DNA of 64,000 nt, from positions 1 through 64,000 of the forward strand of contig NZ_FXUL01000022.1 in assembly GCF_900182955.1 (NCBI RefSeq). Direction: 5' to 3'. Shown here piece after piece: positions 28,592 to 37,491 of this stretch; position 1 is the stretch's first letter, and every line of letters begins with the position of its first letter. The notes beneath the pieces are model-generated. The model was not told where the DNA came from, made no database searches, and worked only from the letters and a program-made list of their open reading frames with translations. This DNA comes from Noviherbaspirillum suwonense (GTDB lineage Bacteria; Pseudomonadota; Gammaproteobacteria; Burkholderiales; Burkholderiaceae_D). The translations under genes were made by a program, and so were the position numbers.

Positions 28592-29119
28592 ATGGCAAGG
28601 AAACTCAGAGAACTGGCGGGGCCGGACGGCGACGACGCGACGCTGATGGACTCGGTGTGCCAGTCGGCGCACCAGATCTGGCAGGCAGGCCTGGGCGCGT
28701 TCGCGACGGCGCAGGGCCAGGGCGAGGCGCTGTTCGGCAAGCTGGTGGAACGCGGGGCCAGCGTCCAGAAGCGGATCGAGGACAGCACCGGGCATGCGCT
28801 GCCGGCGCCGCCGGCGGGCGCGATGGCCGGTTCCTGGGAGAAGCTTGAAAAAGTTTTCGAGCAGCGGGTGGGCCGCGCGCTGCACAGCCTCGGCGTGCCG
28901 ACCCGCGAGGATATCCAGGCGCTGACGCGGCAGATCGAGGCGCTGAACCAGGCCATCTCGCGCCTGCCCACGGGCGCGCATATCTCGCCCGACGCGCTTG
29001 TGCAGACTGCGAAGCGGGCTGCGCCCGCCGTGCGCGCGCGGCGAACGGCGCGGGCCGCGGACGCCGTTGCAAGCGCGCCGGCGGCACGGAAAAAACCGCG
29101 GACGCCCGGTGCCGCCTGA
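28592..29119 (+). CDS. Phasin family protein (polyhydroxyalkanoate granule-associated)
   Basis: 175 aa with a very strong AGGAGG site. The central helix region (SAHQIWQAGLGAFATAQGQG, LFGKLVERGASVQKRIED, EKLEKVFEQRVGRALHSLGVPTREDIQALTRQIEALNQ) is the PhaI/PhaF-type granule-associated pattern. The C-terminus is Ala/Lys/Arg-rich, as in phasins that also touch DNA. These proteins coat PHA granules. Placed between fadD and a TPR-like protein in the same direction. Confidence 0.9.
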   Translation: MARKLRELAGPDGDDATLMDSVCQSAHQIWQAGLGAFATAQGQGEALFGKLVERGASVQKRIEDSTGHALPAPPAGAMAGSWEKLEKVFEQRVGRALHSLGVPTREDIQALTRQIEALNQAISRLPTGAHISPDALVQTAKRAAPAVRARRTARAADAVASAPAARKKPRTPGAA

Positions 29120-29167
29120 CGGCGCCGGCCGCACCGCGCAGGCAGCATGGACTGACAGGGACGAGCG

Positions 29168-29941
29168 ATGACGTGGAGCACGTTTCCCTACCCGGACGAC
29201 GCTTTCGAGTACAGCCGCGCGACGCTGAAGAAGGCATGGGCGCGGCTGCACGCGGGCGATGCCGAACCGTTCCCGGAACAGGCCGCTCTGGTGGATGCAT
29301 GGCGGGACTTCCACGCGGGCCGCTTCGAGGCGGCTGCGCAGCATGGCCTGAAACATGGACTGGATGGCTATACGGTGGCGGCCAAGGCCACCTGCATCTA
29401 CGCGAATTACCTTGAGAAAAACAAGGCGCGCAAACAGGCCTTGTTCGACGCCGTCGCCGCCCGCTGCCTGGAACAGCAGGGCAGCCAGCCGGATAATCCG
29501 AACGGCTATTACTGGTATGCCTATGCGCTGGGCCGCCGGGCGCAGGCCCTGTCGGTGCTGGCGGCATTGACCCAGGGCATAGGCAGCAGGATCAGGCAAG
29601 GCCTGGAGACTGCCTTGCGCCTCGCGCCGGCCCATGCGGACGCGCATATCGCGCTGGGGGTCTACCACGCCGAAGTGGTGTCGAAGGTGGGCGGGGTCGT
29701 GGCCGGACTCACGTACGGCGCAAGCCGGTCGGCGAGCATGAGGCATTTCGATGAAGCGCTTGCGCTGAACCCGGACTCCGCCATTGCCCACGTCGAATAT
29801 GCGAATGCCATCGCGATGCTCGACGGCCGCAAGGGCCTGGAGCGCGCGACGGCCCTGTGCAGGAAGGCGGCCGCGCTGCGGCCGCATGACGCGATGGAAA
29901 GGCTGGATATTGACCTTGCAAGGCAAGAACTCGACGATTAG
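29168..29941 (+). CDS. TPR-like helical repeat protein
   Basis: 257 aa. Several tetratricopeptide-like units can be seen: ALVDAWRDFHAGRFEAAAQH, LETALRLAPAHADAHIALGV, HFDEALALNPDSAIAHVEYA and ATALCRKAAALRPHDAMERL. No signal peptide. Probably a scaffold. Its stop overlaps the start region of the following alpha/beta hydrolase gene, so the two are likely translated together. Confidence 0.78.
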   Translation: MTWSTFPYPDDAFEYSRATLKKAWARLHAGDAEPFPEQAALVDAWRDFHAGRFEAAAQHGLKHGLDGYTVAAKATCIYANYLEKNKARKQALFDAVAARCLEQQGSQPDNPNGYYWYAYALGRRAQALSVLAALTQGIGSRIRQGLETALRLAPAHADAHIALGVYHAEVVSKVGGVVAGLTYGASRSASMRHFDEALALNPDSAIAHVEYANAIAMLDGRKGLERATALCRKAAALRPHDAMERLDIDLARQELDD

Positions 29942-31250
29942 CCAGCGTGCTCCGCGCAGGCGGCGAACGCCCGGCCAGCCGGCGGCGCTGGCTGGCCCCG
30001 GGGAAAACGCGCATGGCTGGTGCAGGCGCTGCCATCTGCATCCGTCCGACTTCCATGGGCTCAGGCAGCTCGCGGCGACCGCGCTGGAAGGCGGACTGGA
30101 CCTGGCGCAGGAACTGCATGAATCCATCGCCGGCGCCTTCCTGCGCATACAGCCGGTCGGCGCGCTGACTGCTTTCCTGTATCAAAAGGCGAGAAGCTCT
30201 TCCCGCATCCTTGACCGATGCCTGACCCGCCTGCTGCCGCCGCATTCGAGCCGGCCGGCAGGCTGGGAGTCGACGGCCGAGCGGGAAGCGGTGCTTGCCG
30301 CCATCAACGGCCTGATCGGCGACCACCTAGCGGAATCCGGCAATCCGATGCAGATACCGATGCGGCTGCGCGTCGGCGGCAAGCCGCTTCCGGCCACGCC
30401 GGAGGCGCTGGCCGCGGCGCTGAAGCCCGCAAGCGGCAAGCTGCTGGTGCTGATACACGGACTATGCCGTTCTGACCTGCAATGGCGCCGCAATCATCAT
30501 GACCACGGCGAGGCGCTCGCACGCGACCTCGGCTATACGGCGGTCTACCTGCACTACAACAGCGGACTGCATATATCGAGCAATGGCAAGCAGCTCGCCG
30601 GGCAGCTCGAGGCGCTTTACCTCGCGTGGCCGGTGCCCGTCGAGGAAATCAGCATCGTCGGCCACAGCATGGGCGGGCTGCTTGCCCGCAGCGCCTGCCA
30701 TTACGCCGGGCTTGCCGGGCATGAATGGCTCGCGCACCTGCGCAACATGGTCTTCCTGGGGACGCCGCATCATGGCGCGTCGCTGGAGCGCGGCGGCAAC
30801 TGGCTCACCGCCGTGCTTGGCCGCAATCGTTACACCGCGCCGTTTGCGCGCCTGGGACGGATACGCAGCGCCGGCATCACCGACCTGCGTTATGGCAACC
30901 TGCGCGACGAGGACTGGGTCGGCCTCGACCGCTTTGAACATGGCGACGACCGCAGGGAACCGGTGCCGCTGCCGCGCGGCGTACGCTGCTATGCGGTCGC
31001 CGGCTCGGTCGGAAAGAGCGACGGCGACCTGCGCGAACGCCTGCTGGGCGACGGGCTCATTCCGCTCGATACGGCGCTGGGGAAGCATGTGCATGGCCGG
31101 CACAGCCTGTCGATCCCGAAGTCGCGCCAGTGGGTGGCCTACGGCGTGCATCACCTCGACCTGCTGAGCAGCCTTGCGGTCTATCAGCGCATCCGCTCCT
31201 GGCTCGCGCCTGCCGGCATGCGCAGCAGGCGTTCGGCGCGGCGGCCATAG
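29886..31250 (+). CDS. Alpha/beta hydrolase, lipase-like
   Basis: About 454 aa. The catalytic core starts at LLVLIHGLCRSDLQW (oxyanion HG) and has the nucleophile elbow GHSMGG. LVFLGTPHHGASLERGG-type sequence follows, typical of PGAP1/lipase-like hydrolases, and the late His lies in GVHHLDLL. A 180-residue helical N-terminal region precedes it. The start is uncertain: ATG at 29886 or TTG at 29910/29916, all inside the TPR gene's end. A lipase beside WS/DGAT and phasins could mobilise stored lipid. Its 3' end overlaps the convergent aldehyde dehydrogenase gene by 67 bp. Confidence 0.78.
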   Translation: MTRWKGWILTLQGKNSTISQRAPRRRRTPGQPAALAGPGENAHGWCRRCHLHPSDFHGLRQLAATALEGGLDLAQELHESIAGAFLRIQPVGALTAFLYQKARSSSRILDRCLTRLLPPHSSRPAGWESTAEREAVLAAINGLIGDHLAESGNPMQIPMRLRVGGKPLPATPEALAAALKPASGKLLVLIHGLCRSDLQWRRNHHDHGEALARDLGYTAVYLHYNSGLHISSNGKQLAGQLEALYLAWPVPVEEISIVGHSMGGLLARSACHYAGLAGHEWLAHLRNMVFLGTPHHGASLERGGNWLTAVLGRNRYTAPFARLGRIRSAGITDLRYGNLRDEDWVGLDRFEHGDDRREPVPLPRGVRCYAVAGSVGKSDGDLRERLLGDGLIPLDTALGKHVHGRHSLSIPKSRQWVAYGVHHLDLLSSLAVYQRIRSWLAPAGMRSRRSARRP

Positions 31251-32632
31251 GGCGGATAGACCCATGACAGCAGGCTGAAGGTGGGTTGCCGGAACACCGG
31301 CTTGTCATGGGTGAAGGTCCGGAAACCGGTTTCGCCGTGATAGGCGCCCATGCCGGACGCGCCGACGCCGCCAAAGGGCAGGTTGTCCGGCCCGACATGG
31401 AAGAACACGTCGTTGATGGTGACGCCGCCCGACAGGGTGCCGCCGAGCACGCGCGCGATCACCTTTCTATCGCTTTCGAACAGGTAAAGCGCAAGCGGGC
31501 GGGGACGCGCGTTGATGGCGGCGATCACCTCCTCGATGTCGTCATACTCGACCAGCGGCAGCACCGGCCCGAAGATCTCCTGTTCCAGCACCGTGCTGCC
31601 CGCCGCCACGCTGCTCAGCGCCACCGGCGCGAACCGGCGCCGTGCGGGTTCGCTTGCGGCATCCGACAGCGGCCATGCCTGCGCGCCCCTCTGCACCGCA
31701 TCGTCCACCAGCGCCTGGAGCCGCGCGAAATGACGATTGTTGATGATGCTCGTGTAGTCGGGCGTGGTGGCCAGCGACGGGTAGAACTGTCCGATCGCGC
31801 GGCGGGCGGCCCCGATGAAGCGGTCCAACTGGCCACGCGGGATGAACGCATAGTCCGGCGCGATGCAGGTCTGTCCCGCGTTCAGGGTCTTGCCTATCAT
31901 CAGCCGCATCACGGCCTTGTCGTAGTCGCCGCCGGGGCCGGCCTGCATGCCGAAGATGGCCGGCGACTTGCCTCCCAGTTCCAGCGTCACCGGCGTGAGG
32001 TTGTCGCTTGCTGCCTGCATCACCTGGTGGCCGACCGCGGTGGACCCGGTAAACAGCAGGTGGTCGAACGGCAGCCCGCAGAAGGCGCGGCCAGCATCGA
32101 CGCCGCCGTTGACGATGCACAGCTCGTCGGCGTCGAAGCGGCGCGCGACGAGCTCGGCCAGCAGCGCGCCGAAACGCGGCGTCAGTTCCGACAGCTTGAT
32201 CATGATGCGGTTGCCCGCCACCATTGCGGAATTGGCAGGGCCCAGTGACAGTTCGAGCGGGTAATTCCATGGCACGACCACGCCGACCACGCCCAGCGGC
32301 TGTGGCAGGATGGACGCCTGCCCCGGCCAGTACTTGTAGCCGGGACTGCGCTGCGTCGTCTTCATCCAGCTGCGGCCATGCTGAAGCGAATGCCCGATGC
32401 CGTCGAGCACATGGTTAATTTCAAGCAGCTCCGTTTCATGGAACGAGCGCTGCCCGAAATCATCATTGATGGCCGCGGCAATCGCGCTCCGGTTGTCACG
32501 CACCAGCGTGCTCAGGCGCTTGAGCCGGTCAGCGCGGATCGCCCACGGCACGACGCCGTCCTTGCGCGACGCGGCGCGTTGGGCTTCGAACAGCGCGGAC
32601 AGGGCCGGGTCATGTTGGATGGGGGGATTCAT
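31184..32632 (-). CDS. Aldehyde dehydrogenase, coniferyl-aldehyde dehydrogenase type
   Basis: 482 aa. Active-site Asn123 (PWNYP), Glu218 (LELGG) and Cys256 (GQTCIAPDY) are in place. The C-terminal features (NDVFFHVGPDNLPFGGVGASGMGAYHG, given here as the ending NLPFGGVGASG, and TFSLLSWVYPPYG) are typical of CalB and of class 3 fatty-aldehyde dehydrogenases with a hydrophobic tail. Either coniferyl aldehyde or a fatty aldehyde would suit; the storage-lipid neighbourhood favours the latter. The start at 32632 follows AGAGG. Confidence 0.85.
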   Translation of the reverse strand: MNPPIQHDPALSALFEAQRAASRKDGVVPWAIRADRLKRLSTLVRDNRSAIAAAINDDFGQRSFHETELLEINHVLDGIGHSLQHGRSWMKTTQRSPGYKYWPGQASILPQPLGVVGVVVPWNYPLELSLGPANSAMVAGNRIMIKLSELTPRFGALLAELVARRFDADELCIVNGGVDAGRAFCGLPFDHLLFTGSTAVGHQVMQAASDNLTPVTLELGGKSPAIFGMQAGPGGDYDKAVMRLMIGKTLNAGQTCIAPDYAFIPRGQLDRFIGAARRAIGQFYPSLATTPDYTSIINNRHFARLQALVDDAVQRGAQAWPLSDAASEPARRRFAPVALSSVAAGSTVLEQEIFGPVLPLVEYDDIEEVIAAINARPRPLALYLFESDRKVIARVLGGTLSGGVTINDVFFHVGPDNLPFGGVGASGMGAYHGETGFRTFTHDKPVFRQPTFSLLSWVYPPYGRRAERLLRMPAGASQERMR

Positions 32633-33085
32633 TGTTGCCTCTTTCGGTCTGATGGGATCGGATGACTGGCTGCAAAGCGGGCCTGATGCATTCGTCTGCC
32701 GCCCGTGCATTCTCCATCAATGCGGCATCGATGAAATGCAGGCGACGCAAGATGGATGCGCACGCCCGGCGGCGACTCGGAAAATTTTGATCTGGATCAG
32801 GCGCGCCGCACACTCGGTACGCATAATCATTTTGACCACATACAGTCAGTGCATGCGCATCGGACGAGCCGGATTCACCTGTTCGCTTCCGGCGCAAGGG
32901 ATCGCAGTATGCGCCGCCGAATATTCATGCGGCATTTCAGGGCACTGCGTGGAAAGGGGCATGGCGGAAAGCGCTGCCCCATTGCGGCGGCGAATTTAAG
33001 GCGGCCGCGACTTCGGGCCTGGCCGCCGACGACGGCAGCCGGCCGAGCGCATGAACAGCATTTCCACCGAGCAGAGGAATACGAC
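32633..33085. other. Divergent intergenic region, 453 bp
   Basis: Lies between the aldehyde dehydrogenase (minus) and the DUF2934 gene (plus). Frames here lack credible starts. It must carry the promoter of the stress gene block. TTTTGATCTGGATCAGGCGC near 32786-32805 resembles an Anr/FNR box (TTGAT-N4-ATCAG), placed about 280 nt upstream of the DUF2934 start. Confidence 0.5.
32788..32801. promoter_or_regulatory. FNR/Anr-like box TTGATCTGGATCAG
   Basis: The sequence matches the FNR-type consensus TTGAT-N4-ATCAA at nine of ten positions. It lies between the aldehyde dehydrogenase gene and the DUF2934/Hsp20/PEP synthase block. Such a site would suit oxygen-limited induction of stress and storage genes. 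It is 285-300 nt from the downstream start and about 155 nt from the aldehyde dehydrogenase start. Confidence 0.5.
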
Positions 33086-33355
33086 ATGTCCACGCAATTC
33101 GCAGAGTCGCTGGAGACTGGCGCTGCACCGGCCAGCCCTGTGCAGGAAGAGTCCGCCGGCGGCGCCATGGAGGCCGCAGATTCCGTGGAGAAGGCTGGCG
33201 GGGCGAACCGGCTGGAAAGGATACGCGAGCTTGCCTACGCAAGCTATGAAGCGCGGGGCTGCGTCGACGGCTATGCGCTGGACGACTGGCTCAGGGCAGA
33301 AGCCATTGTGATGCAGGAGACCGCCGATACCGCGCAGCCGGCGGTTGCAGCATAG
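33086..33355 (+). CDS. DUF2934 domain protein
   Basis: 89 aa. The C-terminal half carries RIRELAYASYEARGCVDGYALDDWLRAE, shortened here to the core RELAYASYEARG and DDWLRAE, a hallmark of DUF2934. The N-terminus is Ala/Glu-rich and likely disordered. It opens the plus-strand stress block (Hsp20, PEP synthase, CBS, Hsp20). AGAGGA stands nine nt before ATG. Function unknown. Confidence 0.85.
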   Translation: MSTQFAESLETGAAPASPVQEESAGGAMEAADSVEKAGGANRLERIRELAYASYEARGCVDGYALDDWLRAEAIVMQETADTAQPAVAA

Positions 33356-33485
33356 GCAGGCCGGCGACACTCTCGTCGTCGATGGCGGCGGAGCGGGCGC
33401 GCCCCGCGTTTGTTCCACGCTTTCCCAGGCCGGCCTCTCACAGGCCTGCAGGCTGCGCAAACCAGCTTTTTAAAGGAGGTGAATC

Positions 33486-33932
33486 ATGGCCAGCAATCTG
33501 ACGAAGTTCGATCCGTTTTCCGACCTAAGCCCGTTCGATGCATTCGGGAACATGGACGATTTCTTCCGTGAATTTTCATTGCTGCCGTCGATGCGGGCTA
33601 TGCGTGCGGAGCCGCGCATCCGGGCCGATGTCGCTGAAACGGAGCAGGCCTATACGGTCAAGGCCGAGATCCCGGGCGTGAAGAAGGAAGACATCAAGAT
33701 CGCGGTGGAGGGAAACCGGGTCGCGATCAATGCCGAGGTCAGGGAAGAGAAGGACGAGCGCACCACGGGCATGGTGCGCAGCGAACGCTACTATGGAAAG
33801 CACTCGCGCAGCTTCACGCTGCCGCAGGAGGTGGACGAGAGCAAGGCGGAAGCCAAGTATGAGAACGGGCTGCTGATGCTGACGCTGCCCAAGAAAGCCG
33901 GCACCGGCGCCAAGCAGCTGACCGTCCAGTAG
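33486..33932 (+). CDS. Hsp20/alpha-crystallin small heat shock protein
   Basis: 148 aa with a near-perfect AAAGGAGGTGA ribosome site. The alpha-crystallin domain runs from about residue 42 (RIRADVAETEQAYTVKAEIPG) to 140, with the conserved ENGLLMLTLPKK. A holdase chaperone that prevents aggregation. A second Hsp20 lies 3 kb downstream. Confidence 0.96.
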   Translation: MASNLTKFDPFSDLSPFDAFGNMDDFFREFSLLPSMRAMRAEPRIRADVAETEQAYTVKAEIPGVKKEDIKIAVEGNRVAINAEVREEKDERTTGMVRSERYYGKHSRSFTLPQEVDESKAEAKYENGLLMLTLPKKAGTGAKQLTVQ

Positions 33933-34024
33933 ATCAGGCTGCAATCCGGCGTAGTGAGGCACATGAACAGGCCTGCATGGCGGCGCCGGTGGCATCTGGC
34001 CGGCGCTGTCCGAGGGAGCGATCA

Positions 34025-36451
34025 ATGAGCGGCGACACCCGATTCATCCGGTGGTTTTCCGAACTCGGCACTGCCGATGTATCGCTGGTGGGCGGCAAGA
34101 ATGCTTCTCTCGGCGAAATGTACCGCGAGCTGGAGGGGCAGGGCATCCGCGTCCCCAACGGTTTCGCTGTCACCGCCGACGCCTACCGCTACACGCTTGC
34201 GCAGGGTGGCGCATGGCAAAGGCTGCAGGCTGCGCTCGACGGCCTCGACCCGTCCGATGTCAACGACCTGACGCGGCGGGCCGGCCTGGCGCGTGAGATT
34301 ATTTATGGCGCCGAATTGCCTGCGGACCTGGCGGCGCAGATCAGCGACGCGTATCGCAGGCTGGTCGGCGAGTACGGCGAGCAGCTGACGGTCGCCATAC
34401 GCAGTTCGGCGACGGCGGAAGACCTGCCCACGGCCAGCTTTGCCGGCCAGCATGAGACCTACCTCAATATCGCCGGCGAAGCCAGGGTGCTGGATGCGGT
34501 GCGGCGCTGCTATGCGAGCCTGTTCAAGGAACGGGCCATCATGTACCGGATCGAGAACGGCTTCGACCATTTCAAGGTCCTGCTGTCCGCGGGCATCATG
34601 AAGATGGTGCGCTCCGATCTCGCGTCGAGCGGCGTCGCGTTCTCGCTCGACACCGAGAGCGGATTCCGCGACGTGGTGCTGATCAACGGCGCCTACGGCC
34701 TCGGCGAGAACGTCGTGCAGGGCACCGTGGATCCGGACGAGTTCTATGTGTTCAAGCCGACGCTGCAGGCGGGCCGGCGCGCCGTATTGCGCCGCTCGCT
34801 GGGCGGCAAGGAAATCAAAATGGTCTATGCGCGCTCGGCCGGGCGCGACACCACGCGCAACGTGCCGACGCCGCGACAGGACCAGGGCCGGTTCTGCCTG
34901 TCCGACGACGAGGTCCTGCAGATCGCCGACGCGGTCGTGCGCATCGAAGCGCATTACAGCAAGCGCGCCGGCCACCCGATGCCGATGGATATCGAATGGG
35001 CGAAGGACGGCCTGGACGGTCTGCTGTACATGGTGCAGGCGCGTCCGGAAACGGTCGCCTCGCGCAAGTCGCTGGCGGTGCTGGAGGAATACGCAATCGA
35101 TGGCAAGGCCGAGCTGCTGGCGCGCGGACGCGCGGTCGGCCAGCGCATCGTGTCGGGCCGCGCGCATGTGATCACCGATGTCGCCCAGCTCGACCGTTTC
35201 CGTCCGGGCGAGATCCTGGTCGCGGACACCACGATGCCCGACTGGGGCACGATCATGAAGCAGGCCGCCGGCGTCGTGACCAACCGGGGCGGCCGCACCT
35301 GCCATGCAGCCATCGTCGCGCGCGAGCTCGGCATTCCGGCGGTGGTCGGCTGCGACGACGCCACCGAGAAGATCAGGACCGGCGATGACATCACCGTGTC
35401 CTGCGCCGAAGGCGACACCGGCCATGTCTACGCGGGCCGGCTGCCCTACACGCGGACGAGCACCGACCTGTCGGCGCTGCCGATGCCGCAGACGCACATC
35501 ATGGTCAACATCGGCAACCCTGACATTGCCTTCCAGACCAGCTTCATCCCGAACGATGGCGTGGGCCTGGCGAGGCTGGAGTTCATCGTCGCCGAGCATA
35601 TCCGCGCGCATCCGATGGCGCTGATCCACCCGGAGCGGGTCGAGGACGCGGCCGAGCGCGAGCAGCTGCGCAGGATGGTCAGCCCGTGGCCCAGCGGGTC
35701 GGACTACTTCATCGAACGCCTGTCGGAAGGCGTGGCGACCATCGCGGCTGCCTTCTTCCCGAAGCCCGTGATCGTGCGCATGTCCGACTTCAAGACCAAT
35801 GAATACGCCAGCCTGCTGGGCGGCCGCTGGTTCGAACCGCACGAGGCCAACCCGATGATCGGGTTTCGCGGCGCGGCCCGCTATGCGCATCCTGCCTACG
35901 CGGAAGGCTTCGCGCTGGAATGCCGCGCAATGAAGCGGGTGCGCGAGGAAATGGGACTGACCAATGTCAGGCTGATGATCCCGTTCTGCCGGCGCATACC
36001 GGAAGCGCAGGCAGTGCTGGACACCATGGCGGGACTTGGCCTTGCGCGCGGCGAGAATGGCCTCGAGATCTATGTGATGTGCGAGATCCCGAATAACGTG
36101 ATCCAGATCGACGCTTTCGCAGCGCTGTTCGACGGGTTTTCAATCGGTTCCAACGACCTGACGCAGCTCATGCTGGGCGTCGACCGGGATTCCGACATGG
36201 TCGCGTTCGACTTCGACGAGCGCGACCCGGGCGTGCAGGAAATGATACGTCGGACCATCGAAGGCGGTAAGCGCAATGGCCGGCATGTCGGCATCTGCGG
36301 CCAGGCGCCGTCCGACTACCCGGAGATGGCCGCATGGCTGGTCACGCAGCGCATCGATTCCATCAGCCTCAATCCCGACTCGGTGATACGCACCATCCGC
36401 AGGCTGCTCACGGCCGAGCAGGAACTGGGGCTGGCGCCGCGCAGCCGCTGA
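34025..36451 (+). CDS. ppsA: Phosphoenolpyruvate synthase
   Basis: 808 aa, full length. Order of domains: N-terminal ATP-grasp (VGGKNASLGEMYREL, IRSSATAEDLPTASFAGQHET), the phosphohistidine swivelling domain with His427 in GGRTCHAAIVARELGIPA, and the C-terminal PEP/pyruvate TIM barrel with MIPFCRR, SIGSNDLTQLMLGVDRDS and GICGQAPSD. It converts pyruvate, ATP and water to PEP, AMP and phosphate for gluconeogenesis. The start at 34025 has GGGAG upstream. Placed between small heat shock genes, it may serve redirection of carbon during stress or growth on lipids. Confidence 0.96.
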   Translation: MSGDTRFIRWFSELGTADVSLVGGKNASLGEMYRELEGQGIRVPNGFAVTADAYRYTLAQGGAWQRLQAALDGLDPSDVNDLTRRAGLAREIIYGAELPADLAAQISDAYRRLVGEYGEQLTVAIRSSATAEDLPTASFAGQHETYLNIAGEARVLDAVRRCYASLFKERAIMYRIENGFDHFKVLLSAGIMKMVRSDLASSGVAFSLDTESGFRDVVLINGAYGLGENVVQGTVDPDEFYVFKPTLQAGRRAVLRRSLGGKEIKMVYARSAGRDTTRNVPTPRQDQGRFCLSDDEVLQIADAVVRIEAHYSKRAGHPMPMDIEWAKDGLDGLLYMVQARPETVASRKSLAVLEEYAIDGKAELLARGRAVGQRIVSGRAHVITDVAQLDRFRPGEILVADTTMPDWGTIMKQAAGVVTNRGGRTCHAAIVARELGIPAVVGCDDATEKIRTGDDITVSCAEGDTGHVYAGRLPYTRTSTDLSALPMPQTHIMVNIGNPDIAFQTSFIPNDGVGLARLEFIVAEHIRAHPMALIHPERVEDAAEREQLRRMVSPWPSGSDYFIERLSEGVATIAAAFFPKPVIVRMSDFKTNEYASLLGGRWFEPHEANPMIGFRGAARYAHPAYAEGFALECRAMKRVREEMGLTNVRLMIPFCRRIPEAQAVLDTMAGLGLARGENGLEIYVMCEIPNNVIQIDAFAALFDGFSIGSNDLTQLMLGVDRDSDMVAFDFDERDPGVQEMIRRTIEGGKRNGRHVGICGQAPSDYPEMAAWLVTQRIDSISLNPDSVIRTIRRLLTAEQELGLAPRSR

Positions 36452-36476
36452 CGCCAACGCCAATGCTGAAGGACGC

Positions 36477-36914
36477 ATGATGAATACACCGATTTCCTTG
36501 CTGATGACAGCGCCCGCGATCACAGTCAGGGCCGACGACACGCTGACCACGGTGGCCGACGTGCTGGCGCGCCATAAACTGTCCTTCGTTCCCGTCTGTG
36601 AAGGCCCGGGCGGTCCGGCGCTGGGCATCATCAGCGCCAGCGACGTCCTTCATTTCAAGAGCAGCGGCGGCGACATGGATGAGCTGACGGCGTGGCAGAT
36701 CTGCACCTACAAGCCGCTGTCGGTGGCGCCGGACGCGAGCATTGCCCAGGTCGCGAAGCTGATGCTGGAGCGGCAGGTACATCACCTGCTGGTCATGCGC
36801 GGCCAGGAACTCGTCGGCGTCGTGTCGTCGCTGGATTTCGTGAAGCATTATCTTGCCGAGGCCGGGGCGAACCCTGGGCAGGCAGGGATAAAACAAGGAG
36901 AGCAACATGCTTGA
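36477..36914 (+). CDS. CBS-pair protein
   Basis: 145 aa made almost only of two CBS domains: first about 8-65 (MTAPAITVRADDTLTTVADVL, ending LGIISASDVLHF), second about 75-130 (YKPLSVAPDASIAQVAKLML, ending LVGVVSSLDFV). Stand-alone CBS pairs bind adenine nucleotides and modulate partners; Hrp1 of Mycobacterium tuberculosis is a similar size. Its last codons overlap the start of the next Hsp20 gene by 8 bp, so they are translationally coupled. It follows ppsA by 25 nt. Confidence 0.92.
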   Translation: MMNTPISLLMTAPAITVRADDTLTTVADVLARHKLSFVPVCEGPGGPALGIISASDVLHFKSSGGDMDELTAWQICTYKPLSVAPDASIAQVAKLMLERQVHHLLVMRGQELVGVVSSLDFVKHYLAEAGANPGQAGIKQGEQHA

Positions 36915-37407
36915 AAGCCTGAAACAGGCCGGCCGTCACATCGAACGCGAACTGGGCCGTGCGTGGGAAAGCCTTTCCGAGGGCTGGCGCGAACTGCTGA
37001 GCCGCAGCAACAATGCGCTGACGCGCTTCGAGCGGCAGCATGACAAGGGCAGGCAGGAGGAGGGCGCGCTGGACTTCCCGCGCTGGAGCCTGCTGTCCAG
37101 CGAAATCGAGGAGACCGCGGACGAAGTGGTGGTGCGCGTCGAGGCGCCAGGCTTGCAGAAGTCCGATTTCGAGATCGTCATCGAAGACAACATGATGCGC
37201 ATCAGCGGCGAAAAGCACATGGAGCATGTGACCAAGGGCAGCACCTATCACATGATGGAGCGGGCCTACGGCGCGTTCCACCGCACCTTCACGCTTCCCC
37301 GCAGCGTGGAGTCGGACAGGGCGTTGGCGAGCTACGAGGGCGGCGTGCTGACGGTGCGGGTGCCGAAGCGCGCCGGCAGCAGCGGCCGCACGATCAAGGT
37401 TTCATGA
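36907..37407 (+). CDS. Hsp20/alpha-crystallin small heat shock protein, second copy
   Basis: 166 aa. An amphipathic N-terminal helix (ESLKQAGRHIERELGRAWESL) precedes the alpha-crystallin domain (about 65-160), which shows VVVRVEAPGLQKSDFEIVIE and YEGGVLTVRVPK. It is divergent from the Hsp20 at 33486. It overlaps the CBS gene by 8 bp and has AAGGAGAGC upstream of ATG. Confidence 0.95.
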   Translation: MLESLKQAGRHIERELGRAWESLSEGWRELLSRSNNALTRFERQHDKGRQEEGALDFPRWSLLSSEIEETADEVVVRVEAPGLQKSDFEIVIEDNMMRISGEKHMEHVTKGSTYHMMERAYGAFHRTFTLPRSVESDRALASYEGGVLTVRVPKRAGSSGRTIKVS

Positions 37408-37491
37408 CGCCGTCCCGGGCGCGCCGGGAAAGCAGGGGGAAGGGCGGCTGGCATGCATCGGCCGTCCCTGCATCGCGGCCGCCCGCCGGGC

